From contig DGBM01000229.1 of assembly GCA_002384765.1 (NCBI GenBank), positions 1,300 through 9,409 on the forward strand: DNA of 8,110 nucleotides, read 5' to 3'. A program made the translations under genes and the position numbers. Origin of the DNA: Demequinaceae bacterium UBA4004. GTDB lineage: Bacteria > Actinomycetota > Actinomycetes > Actinomycetales > Demequinaceae. Below the pieces are notes generated by a model. The model saw only the letters and a program-made list of their open reading frames with translations. It ran no database searches and was not told where the DNA came from. This document shows, in pieces, positions 1 to 6,067 of the stretch (the first letter of the stretch is position 1; each line of letters starts with the position of its first letter).

Positions 1-2
1 TG

Positions 3-464
3 CCGGTGCTGGGCATCTGCAACGGCTTCCAGGTGCTCACCGAGGTGCACCTGCTGCCCGGCTCGATGATCAAGAACGAGCACCTTCACTTTGTGTGCCG
101 GGACCAGACACTGCGCGTGGAGAACGCCGAGACGGCCTGGACCACGGAATACCGCGAGGGTGAAGAGATCGTGGTCCCGCTGAAGAACCAGGACGGCCAG
201 TACGTGGCGGACGAGCACACGCTCGACGAACTCGAGGGCGAGGGCCGCGTGGCGTTCCGCTACGTGGGCTGGAACCCCAACGGCTCACGCCGCGACATCG
301 CCGGCATCACCAACACGCGCGGCAACGTGGTGGGCCTCATGCCGCACCCGGAGCATGCGGTCGAACCCGGCTTTGGGCCGGACTCCGTCGAGGGCGGTCG
401 CACGGGAACCGACGGCATCGCGTTCTTCACCTCCGCCATCAAGGGCCTGTTGGCGAAGGCCTGA
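3..464 (+). CDS. purQ: Phosphoribosylformylglycinamidine (FGAM) synthase subunit PurQ, 3' part
   Basis: PurQ is the glutaminase subunit of FGAM synthase. It releases ammonia from glutamine and passes it to PurL for step four of de novo purine synthesis in the cytosol. The frame is already open at the window edge, so about the first 70-80 residues and the start codon are missing. Counting the proline codon at 3-5 as residue 1, the nucleophile elbow GICNGFQ holds the catalytic Cys6, and MPHPEH holds His115 and Glu117, completing the class I amidotransferase triad. The block NPNGSRRDIAGITN just before it is strongly PurQ-like. The stop TGA (462-464) shares its last base with the ATG of the next gene, so the two are probably co-transcribed and translationally coupled. 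The visible part is intact. Other class I amidotransferases are unlikely given this C-terminus. Confidence 0.97.
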   Translation, partial: PVLGICNGFQVLTEVHLLPGSMIKNEHLHFVCRDQTLRVENAETAWTTEYREGEEIVVPLKNQDGQYVADEHTLDELEGEGRVAFRYVGWNPNGSRRDIAGITNTRGNVVGLMPHPEHAVEPGFGPDSVEGGRTGTDGIAFFTSAIKGLLAKA

Positions 465-1144
465 TGATCTCCGACGCCCGCGCCCAGGTTCTCGCGTCTC
501 TTGCCGACGCGGTGATGGAGCGGTCCGCCGAGCACATGACGCATCCGGCGCGGGTGGGCATTGACGGGCCCGACGGGTCGGGCAAGACGATCCTGCGCCG
601 CGAGTTGGCGGACGTGCTGCGAGGCCGCGGCGCCGACATTATCGAGGCCACGGTGGACGACTTCCACTACCCCAAGGCGATCCGCTACGCGATGGGTCGG
701 GACTCGTGGGAGGGGTACTGGGCGGGGGCTTTCGACTATGAGCGGCTGGTCTCCGACTTGCTGGAACCGCTCGGCCCCCGCGGCACCCTGACATATAGGA
801 CCACGTCTCACGATCTCGACACGGACACGCCGGTCGACGCGCCGTGGCTCACGGCGGCACCCCACGCCATTCTGTTGCTCGACGGAGTCCTGCTCCAGCG
901 CCGCGAGGTGGTGGGCAATCTGAATTTGGCGATCTACCTGGACGTGCCCTTCGAGGAGACGTACAGGCGGCTGGCGGTGAGGGACGGCTTCCCCACGGAT
1001 CCCGAGGCGCCCAGCAATCTGCGCTACACCGAGACCCAGCGCCACTATCAGCGCACCTGTACGCCCACCGAGCGCGCGCAGATTGTGGTGGACAACGCGG
1101 ACCCCTCCGCGCCGCGCATCGTGAAGTCGGGCGGCGGTCTCTAG
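464..1144 (+). CDS. Uridine-kinase-like P-loop phosphotransferase
   Basis: This is a 226-residue P-loop kinase of the uridine kinase/phosphoribulokinase superfamily. The Walker A motif GPDGSGKT is at residues 35-42. DDFH at 65-68 matches the conserved position that carries the catalytic Asp in uridine kinases. A Walker B-like strand AILLLDG lies at 135-141. The region LDVPFEETYRRLAVRD (159-174) looks like the lid segment. A typical uridine kinase would phosphorylate uridine or cytidine, but the substrate cannot be fixed from sequence; pantothenate or another nucleoside or sugar is possible. The ATG overlaps the purQ stop by one base, with a weak GAAGG at 455-459, so translation probably depends on purQ ribosomes. 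The gene ends 6 bp before the tail of the convergent monooxygenase gene, leaving no room for a separate terminator. Confidence 0.86.
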   Translation: MISDARAQVLASLADAVMERSAEHMTHPARVGIDGPDGSGKTILRRELADVLRGRGADIIEATVDDFHYPKAIRYAMGRDSWEGYWAGAFDYERLVSDLLEPLGPRGTLTYRTTSHDLDTDTPVDAPWLTAAPHAILLLDGVLLQRREVVGNLNLAIYLDVPFEETYRRLAVRDGFPTDPEAPSNLRYTETQRHYQRTCTPTERAQIVVDNADPSAPRIVKSGGGL

Positions 1145-1150
1145 CGCCGC

Positions 1151-2191
1151 TTAGCCCGTGTGCCCGCGCGAGAGCTGGTCCCGAATCTCCACGAGCGCGT
1201 CGAAGGTGGTCCGGTTGAAATCCGCGCCAAGTTGGTTGGGGATCGTGACGAGCACGGTATCGGCCGACACCACCGCGTCGTCCTCGCGCAGTTCTCGCAC
1301 AATCTTGTCCACGTCACCCACATACGACTTCCCGAACGTGCCCAGGGCGTCGTCGAGCTCGCCCACCTGGTCCTTGTTGCCGCCCATCGCGTCGCGCTCG
1401 AGGAGCGGGCCAAAGTAGAGCCGCGTCTGGTCGTCGACGATCGGCATGATGGACCGGGAGACGGACACGCGCGGAACGCCGGCGTGGCGCGCCTCGCGCC
1501 ACGACTCGCGGAACGCCTCGATCTGGCGGTGCTGCACCACGGCTAACGGCTCGCCGGTGGCCTCAAGCACGAGTGTCGAGGACATGAGGTGCATCCCCAG
1601 CGCACCCACGCGCCGCGCGGACTCCGTGTTGCCCGCTCCGTACCAGATGCGCTCGCTGAGTCCCGGGGACTGCGGGGTGATGGGCAACTTCTTGCCGGGC
1701 AGCACGTGCGCGTGCGAGCCGGGCTCCGCGATGCCGACGCCGGAGACGGCCTCCCGGAAACGCGCGATGCGTTCGGCGGCGTCCTGGACGGGGAGCTTGC
1801 CGTCTCGCAGCGGGTACCCAAACGTTGCCGGCCCGTCCGCGGCGGGCTCGGGTGACCCCCGTGAGACGCCCAATTGCAGGCGGCCGCCCGCGATGAGGTC
1901 AGCCGTCGCGGCGGCCTCCGCCATATACAGCGGGTTTTCGTAGCGCATGTTGATCACGCCGGTGCCCAGCTCAACCCTGGCCGTCCGCGCGCCCATGGCC
2001 GCGAGCATGGGGAACGGGGAGGACATGTTCTGGTCGAAGTGGTGGATGCGGATCCATGCGCCATCCATGCCCGCGTCCTCGGCCGCCTCGGCCAGCGCGA
2101 TCGTGTCGTGCATCAGGTCGCCGGGCGTCCGGACCTTGGAACCTGGCGCCTTGGAGTACCACCCAAACGACAGGAAGCCGATGTTCTTCAC
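1151..2191 (-). CDS. LLM-class flavin-dependent oxidoreductase (luciferase-like monooxygenase)
   Basis: This 346-residue protein has the usual length of the bacterial luciferase-like superfamily, TIM-barrel enzymes that use reduced FMN (or F420) to oxidise small organic molecules. Family marks are the N-terminal strand IGFLSFGWY, RIHHFDQ at 48-54 (the superfamily's conserved His region), ELGTGVINM at 74-82, and AGGRLQLGVSRG at 101-112, the common 'SGGR.eLGvGrG' signature. No signal peptide or membrane segment is seen, so it is probably cytosolic. The start is GTG at 2189-2191, with AAAGGA at 2200-2205 as Shine-Dalgarno about 8 bases upstream; the nearby ATG at 2197-2199 is out of frame. The gene is divergent from the GNAT-kinase gene and convergent with the P-loop kinase gene. 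Neither the substrate nor the choice between FMN and F420 can be read from the sequence. Confidence 0.93.
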   Translation of the reverse strand: MKNIGFLSFGWYSKAPGSKVRTPGDLMHDTIALAEAAEDAGMDGAWIRIHHFDQNMSSPFPMLAAMGARTARVELGTGVINMRYENPLYMAEAAATADLIAGGRLQLGVSRGSPEPAADGPATFGYPLRDGKLPVQDAAERIARFREAVSGVGIAEPGSHAHVLPGKKLPITPQSPGLSERIWYGAGNTESARRVGALGMHLMSSTLVLEATGEPLAVVQHRQIEAFRESWREARHAGVPRVSVSRSIMPIVDDQTRLYFGPLLERDAMGGNKDQVGELDDALGTFGKSYVGDVDKIVRELREDDAVVSADTVLVTIPNQLGADFNRTTFDALVEIRDQLSRGHTG

Positions 2192-2292
2192 GGCCGCATC
2201 CTTTCACAGTGCTGGTTGACACGTCATCATCTGGGGAAGGAACCGGCCCGCAGGACCCGCTATTCCTGGCACCGCGGCGATACGCTCGGCAC

Positions 2293-3309
2293 ATGATCTC
2301 GGTGCAGTCGGTGGGCGCGGACGATCCGCGTGCCGTCGCGTTGTGGCAAGAGCTCGACGCGGAACTCGGGCACCGCTACGGCGAACCCGAGCTCGTCACC
2401 CCGATCAGCCCCGACGGAATCGTCGTCGTGATCCTCGCGCTCTCCGAGGCCGACGAACCCATCGGCACCGTCTTGCTCCGATGGTCCCGCGACCACCCGG
2501 ACCGGCCAGGGACCGTGGAGATCAAGCGGCTGTATGTGCGGTCAGAACACCGCGGCCACGGCCACGCTCGCGTGATGATGGGCGCCATCGAGCGGGCGGC
2601 GTTTCGCGTGGGCGCAACCAGGCTCGTTCTTGCAACGGGCCAGGCGCAGCCTGAAGCGGTGGCGCTGTACACCGGCATCGGCTACACGCGGATCCCGTCG
2701 TTCGGCACCCATGCGGCGGACGCGCGCTCGATCTGCATGGCGAAGTCACTTCCGACGCGGCTGCTGGTGGTCAACGGAGCGATGGGCGCGGGCAAGACCG
2801 CTGCCGGATCGGCCATTGTCGATGTCCTGAGCGACGCGGGCGTGCGGGTGGCCTTCATCGACGCGGACACCCTGTGTCAGGCACGGCCCGAGCCCGTGAA
2901 CGACCCCTTCCAGCAACACCTGATGTGGCTGAACGTGACCGCGCTCGCACCGATCTATCGGGCGCGCGGCTACGGCTGCGTGGTGGTCGCCAGGGCGGTG
3001 GAAGACCCCGAGGACCGCAACCGCTACGCCCGGGTGTTTGCGTCGCGCGTCGGGCCCGCGCAGGTCTCCGTGGTGAGGGTGACGGTCGCAGACGAGACGC
3101 GCGTGGAACGCCTCACCGCGCGCGAACCCGTGGGCCGGCGGCGAGACCTGAGCATCGCGCGATCGCGGGAGTTGGACGAGATTTTGGACGGCATCGACCT
3201 GGACGACGGGGTGGTCGCGACCGACGCCACCCCCAGTCAGGAGGTGGCCCGGCAGATACTCGACGTGGCGGGCTGGTGGGTTCCGGGTGCGGAGAACCTA
3301 GCCCAGTAG
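2293..3309 (+). CDS. Fusion protein: GNAT N-acetyltransferase + P-loop (AAA-type) kinase
   Basis: This 338-residue protein has two domains. Residues 1-152 form a GNAT acetyltransferase: strand IKRLYV at 78-82, the acetyl-CoA pyrophosphate loop RGHGHA at 87-92, helix MMGAIERAA, strand RLVLATG and YTGIGYTRI at 126-134, ending in the usual RSICMAKSL. Residues 155-338 form a P-loop ATPase/kinase: strand RLLVVNG, Walker A GAMGAGKT at 162-169, strand VAFIDAD at 186-192, CVVVARAVED at 229-238, and RVTVADETRVERLTAREPVG at 262-281, which resembles the lid region of a common actinobacterial nucleoside/APS-kinase-like family. There is almost no linker. I chose the ATG at 2293 because upstream in-frame codons lie over the divergent monooxygenase gene and do not resemble protein; the Shine-Dalgarno is weak. 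An internal ATG at 2737 could give the kinase alone. Substrates are unknown. The 3' end overlaps the convergent gene by 12 bp. Confidence 0.87.
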   Translation: MISVQSVGADDPRAVALWQELDAELGHRYGEPELVTPISPDGIVVVILALSEADEPIGTVLLRWSRDHPDRPGTVEIKRLYVRSEHRGHGHARVMMGAIERAAFRVGATRLVLATGQAQPEAVALYTGIGYTRIPSFGTHAADARSICMAKSLPTRLLVVNGAMGAGKTAAGSAIVDVLSDAGVRVAFIDADTLCQARPEPVNDPFQQHLMWLNVTALAPIYRARGYGCVVVARAVEDPEDRNRYARVFASRVGPAQVSVVRVTVADETRVERLTAREPVGRRRDLSIARSRELDEILDGIDLDDGVVATDATPSQEVARQILDVAGWWVPGAENLAQ

Positions 3310-5628
3310 GGCGCCTTCCCACACGTCGGAGTGGTCGTAGATCCACTGGGCGTCTGCCTTCCAGACCGTCCCGATGCCGCGCTGCCACAGGTCGGTCCAC
3401 AGATCAGCTTCGGTGGCGCGCATCTTGTCCAAGAACTCGTACATGCGCCTGGACCGCATCGACAGTAGCGGCACCAAAGCCTTGCGTTGCTCGTCGTCCA
3501 GACCGTACCCATCCACGAGCCGCCGCAGACGCCGCGAGGCGCTGGCAAGGTCGCCATCGGCCTGGTACAGCGGGGCGAAGGAGTGCGCGGCGTACGCCAA
3601 GTCCCACAGTCGGGTACCCGGTCCTGCGGCATCCCAGTCGATGGCGGCGAGGGTGCCGTCCGACTTCACCACAATGTTCGACGGCGCGATGTCGTGGTGC
3701 ACGATCAGGTCGTGACCCGGGGCCCCCAATCCGTCGAACCAGAGGGCAAAGTCGGGTGGTTCGAAGCTCTCAAGCGCATCGTGCATGTCGTGCATGAAGC
3801 GTCCGATGCGCGCCGGGTCGAGCGCCTCGTCCGGGGCCTTGGGGTGGTCGGCACGAGTGCCCGGCACAAACTCAACGAGGTGCCGTCCCTTGTCGTCCCA
3901 CCCGAACGATCGTGGCGCACCCTTGAAGCCCGCATCCTCGAGGTGCAAGAGCAGAGCGTGGATCGCGCCGGTATAGGGGTCCGGCGCGATGATGCGGACG
4001 TCCCGATGGCCGATGCGGTCCGGCCCGCGCAGTACCTCCCGCTGCGCCTGACTCGCCTCCTTGGTGGCGTCTCGCGCGTCGCGCTCCTCGTGCCCGCGCT
4101 CGCGCTCAGCACGCCGTTGCCTGCGGGACAGCCCCAGATTGAAGGCGGGTGTTGCCGGCGCGGGTACCGGGCGAGGCGGAATCCAGGGCCCGGTGGGCGT
4201 CGACGGCCGCTCCACCCGCGGCGCCACGGGCGGCGCCGCGCTCCGAGGCCGGAGCGGCGGGGCTGTGCCGACTCCTGGGGCCGCGCCGATTCCTGGGGCG
4301 GTGGACCGACGGCGCGTTGGCACTGGTGTCGACCCTGGCGCTGGTGCCGCCGTTGCCGGTGCGGCCGACACTGGTGCGGCCGACGCTGGTGCCGCCGCAG
4401 GCTGCGCCGTTGCTGCAGGCTGCGCCGTCGGGATCGGCTGCGCGCGAAAGTAGGCGGCCGCCGAGGCACTGCGCGCGGGCTGCCGCTGGGGCGTGGGTTG
4501 CCCGTAGGGGGTCGGCACGCGAGGACCCGGCACGTACGTGTCAGGACTGGCGGGGGCCGCGCCCGGTGCGGGAGGACCGCCCACGCCCGCCTGGGCCGTC
4601 GGCGCCAGCTTCGCGTCGGCGCGCAGTGCGTGCTCGCCGCGAGCGGTACGCAGGGCCCGTCCGGTCCACTCCGAGTTCGGGGGCCAGGTGGGCTCCAGGA
4701 CTCGCGGCGCGGGACGAGTCCGCGGATGCCTCAGGAAGCGGTCGACCGACCACTCCCAGCCCTCGAGACTGTCCAGCAGCCGCGCCTCCGAGTCGTCTTG
4801 ACCCACCGCGTGCACCACCAGCTGACCGCGCCAGCCGGACTCGAGCAGGGCGTGTGTCACCCAGCGGTCCCGACTTCCTGCGCCAAAGGGAAGGATGACG
4901 CGGCCCGTCAGCTCGGCCCCGGCATCGGCGCCGCTCAGCATGAGTGCCACCAGGTATTCGTCCATCGTCCTCAGGTGGAGGTCGAGGTCCGCGATGAGGT
5001 GGTGGGCGTGCTGGAGCCTGAACCCAATTCCCACGTTGCCGAGTCCGCGGCGTGCGAGTTCCCTCACCACGTCAACCAGCGTGCGTGGCTCACCGGCCCA
5101 TCCGCCATGGTTGGTGAGCATCACGCACATGCCGTGACCTCGGGCCAGCCGCGCCAGCCCCGCGAGGTGGTCGGCCGCACGGTGGACTTCGGTGAGATGC
5201 GCCTGCTCCGACATCGGCGGGGGCGCTCCCGGCGGACCGAACCCGATCTGGGTCCACAGGTCCGGGGCATATCCGCGCCGCGCCGCCTCGGTGATGAGCG
5301 TCTTGATCGCGGTGGGGACGATGCCGAATCGGCTGGCGTAGTCCGGCTCTTCATACGCCGGCATGGGAAGCGGCGTCCACATCCCGGAGAGCTCAACCTG
5401 GTACTGGCGCAGAGCGTCGAGCTCGACGTCGAACGTGGCCAAGTGCTCGTCGCGCCAGTCCCACACGATCTTGTGGATGCCGATGCGCCGCAGCATCTGG
5501 GCGCGCTCACGAGGGCCGCGACGTAGTGCGTCATGTGCGACCAGGTGGCTTGCGGCCATCTGATCACGCAGGCACCAATCAGGTGTCGCAGCCTGGGACG
5601 GGGAGACAACGCGCGGTGGCAGTGTCAC
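3298..5628 (-). CDS. Fusion protein: sugar isomerase/epimerase-like TIM barrel + Pro/Ala linker + APH-type phosphotransferase
   Basis: This is a 776-residue protein. Residues about 22-300 resemble the xylose-isomerase-like TIM barrel of sugar phosphate isomerases/epimerases: RRIGIHKIVWDWR (47-59), SGMWTPLP (81-88), NHGGWAGEP (173-181) and GIGFRLQHAHH (200-210). Residues about 340-495 form a Pro/Ala-rich, probably disordered linker. Residues 501-532 (SRRQRRAERERGHEERDARD onward) form a charged, probably helical segment. Residues about 540-776 form an aminoglycoside-phosphotransferase-type kinase: GAIHALLLHLEDAGF, the catalytic loop HHDIAPSN (Asp646, Asn651), and the metal-binding IDWD (Asp664). 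The kinase domain begins with a short N-lobe, which I recall as normal for the actinobacterial subgroup. The start is GTG at 5626-5628, with GAGGGGG at 5636-5642 as a strong Shine-Dalgarno. No signal peptide or membrane segment is seen. The likely role is phosphorylation of a small molecule, possibly a sugar or cyclitol handled by the barrel; this is inference. The gene could have arisen by fusion of two neighbours. Confidence 0.88.
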   Translation of the reverse strand: MTLPPRVVSPSQAATPDWCLRDQMAASHLVAHDALRRGPRERAQMLRRIGIHKIVWDWRDEHLATFDVELDALRQYQVELSGMWTPLPMPAYEEPDYASRFGIVPTAIKTLITEAARRGYAPDLWTQIGFGPPGAPPPMSEQAHLTEVHRAADHLAGLARLARGHGMCVMLTNHGGWAGEPRTLVDVVRELARRGLGNVGIGFRLQHAHHLIADLDLHLRTMDEYLVALMLSGADAGAELTGRVILPFGAGSRDRWVTHALLESGWRGQLVVHAVGQDDSEARLLDSLEGWEWSVDRFLRHPRTRPAPRVLEPTWPPNSEWTGRALRTARGEHALRADAKLAPTAQAGVGGPPAPGAAPASPDTYVPGPRVPTPYGQPTPQRQPARSASAAAYFRAQPIPTAQPAATAQPAAAPASAAPVSAAPATAAPAPGSTPVPTRRRSTAPGIGAAPGVGTAPPLRPRSAAPPVAPRVERPSTPTGPWIPPRPVPAPATPAFNLGLSRRQRRAERERGHEERDARDATKEASQAQREVLRGPDRIGHRDVRIIAPDPYTGAIHALLLHLEDAGFKGAPRSFGWDDKGRHLVEFVPGTRADHPKAPDEALDPARIGRFMHDMHDALESFEPPDFALWFDGLGAPGHDLIVHHDIAPSNIVVKSDGTLAAIDWDAAGPGTRLWDLAYAAHSFAPLYQADGDLASASRRLRRLVDGYGLDDEQRKALVPLLSMRSRRMYEFLDKMRATEADLWTDLWQRGIGTVWKADAQWIYDHSDVWEGALLG
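4268..4430. repeat. Short tandem repeats encoding the Pro/Ala linker
   Basis: Several short tandem repeats lie inside the linker of the TIM-barrel/APH fusion gene. Four 15-bp units start at 4343, 4358, 4373 and 4388; the middle two, ggtgcggccgac(a/g)ct, differ at one base. They encode xAAPx pentapeptides such as SAAPV, SAAPA and TAAPA. An 18-bp unit beginning caggctgcgccgt occurs at 4398 and 4416 and encodes TAQPAA twice. Another 18-bp pair near 4270-4305, built on ctcctgggg/ttcctgggg, encodes APGIGA and APGVGT. All units are multiples of 3, so copy-number change would alter linker length without breaking the frame. Confidence 0.8.
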
Positions 5629-5665
5629 TCCGAGACCCCCTCAGCTCGTATGCGTGTCTTTCACG

Positions 5666-5693
5666 ATAGACCGCGATTTCGTCGCGGTATATA
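5666..5693 (-). promoter_or_regulatory. Inverted repeat next to a possible -10 element upstream of the TIM-barrel/APH gene
   Basis: ACCGCGA (5670-5676) and TCGCGGT (5682-5688) form a perfect 7-bp inverted repeat with a 5-base centre. After one mismatch it extends with ATA/TAT (5666-5668 and 5690-5692). On the minus strand a TATATA (5688-5693) abuts it and could be the -10 box of the fusion gene. Transcription would then start near 5681, inside the repeat, leaving a leader of about 53 nt. A repressor operator overlapping the start point fits this layout; a leader RNA hairpin is the alternative. No convincing -35 is seen at the expected distance. Confidence 0.45.
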
Positions 5694-5698
5694 GGGGG

Positions 5699-5722
5699 CA
5701 CCCATTATGGGCGAAACACCCA
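5699..5722. repeat. Competing short inverted repeats CCCA / TGGG / CCCA
   Basis: CACCCA occurs twice, at 5699-5704 and 5717-5722, with TGGG (5708-5711) between. TGGG can pair with the left copy (CCCA-tta-TGGG, an 11-bp perfect dyad) or with the right copy (TGGG-7 nt-CCCA), giving two mutually exclusive small hairpins or overlapping protein sites. It sits just upstream of the possible fusion-gene promoter and downstream of the racemase remnant. The stems are only 4 bp, so this may be chance. Confidence 0.3.
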
Positions 5723-5756
5723 GTTACGTGGCGTTATGTCGTAATCGGCCGGTTCG

Positions 5757-5963
5757 TCAGTCGCCGCGGGCGTACGTGACAGCGGCCCGGGCGTGGAGCG
5801 CGAGAGCGTTCAGGTAGGGTGCGTCGACGCCCTGAGCCGTCATCGCCATCGGGATCTCAGTGCACCCGGCGATGACGCCTTGGTGGATCAGGCGCCTGTG
5901 GTCGAGGGTCGAGTGCCAGGTGATGCCGCCGAGCAGGCCGACCTTGCGAGGCGAGGTACGCAT
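5757..5963 (-). pseudogene. Asp/Glu racemase remnant with in-frame internal deletion
   Basis: The 68-codon frame begins like an aspartate/glutamate racemase family protein, with KVGLLGGITWHSTLDHRRLI at residues 7-26 where family members have a GLLGGMSWESTLDYYRLIN-like start. It then passes directly into the family's C-terminal part: GVIAGCTEIPM at 29-39 with the second catalytic Cys, followed by ALHARAAVTYA. Family members are about 230-250 residues long and carry the first catalytic Cys in the missing middle. Roughly 160 residues have gone without a frameshift. A start ATG (5961-5963) and stop TGA (5757-5759) are present, but no clear Shine-Dalgarno is seen. A racemase needs both cysteines, so activity is very unlikely. 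It may be a pseudogene, a residual small protein, or an assembly error. It is divergent from merR. Confidence 0.7.
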
Positions 5964-5977
5964 AGCGTCAGGCTATG
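5961..5977. repeat. Inverted repeat covering the start codon of the racemase remnant
   Basis: CATAGC (5961-5966) and GCTATG (5972-5977) are perfect inverse copies with a 5-base centre. On the minus strand the last three bases are the ATG of the racemase remnant, so the repeat would hide that start in a hairpin or act as an operator. The rest of the gap towards merR (5978-6030) holds further small GC dyads: CTGGC/GCCAG at 5981-5995, the palindrome ggggcccc at 5997-6004, and CCCGG/CCGGG at 6002-6014. No gene is seen there. Confidence 0.4.
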
Positions 5978-6031
5978 CCGCTGGCCCAGTGCCAGAGGGG
6001 CCCCGGCGACCGGGAACACGAGCGGCGATCA

Positions 6032-6061
6032 TTCCATCTCACTGGAACGTTGCTGTAGAAT
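6032..6061 (+). promoter_or_regulatory. Probable merR promoter with TTCCA...TGGAA dyad; leaderless transcript likely
   Basis: TAGAAT at 6056-6061 matches the -10 consensus at five of six positions. Its 3' end lies 6 bases before the merR ATG (6068), so transcription would begin at or next to the A of the start codon, giving a leaderless mRNA, which is common in actinobacteria. Just upstream, TTCCA (6032-6036) and TGGAA (6043-6047) form a dyad with a 6-base centre where a regulator would touch the promoter. It could be an autoregulatory MerR site, although no good -35 is visible. No well-placed Shine-Dalgarno precedes the ATG. Confidence 0.5.
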
Positions 6062-6067
6062 GGGACG

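Noticed and set aside
260..1045. Minus-strand open frame of 261 codons opposite purQ and the kinase gene
   Set aside because: Both plus-strand genes have clear family motifs; this frame has none and is a codon-bias shadow.
1141..1155. Possible bidirectional terminator between the kinase and monooxygenase genes
   Set aside because: The gap is only 6 bp and I see no convincing hairpin there.
2216..2221. Perfect TTGACA hexamer in the gap between the monooxygenase and GNAT-kinase genes
   Set aside because: There is no acceptable -10 box 16-19 bp downstream, so I did not call a promoter, although the 101-bp divergent gap must contain one or two.
2056..2292. N-terminal extension of the GNAT-kinase frame
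   Set aside because: It overlaps the 5' end of the divergent monooxygenase gene and reads as Arg/Pro/Ser-rich antisense. The GNAT domain begins naturally at the ATG at 2293.
3487..5526. Very long plus-strand open frame (679 codons) opposite the TIM-barrel/APH gene
   Set aside because: It is very rich in Arg, Gly and Val with no recognisable domain, as expected for the antisense of a high-GC gene whose minus-strand frame has clear catalytic motifs.
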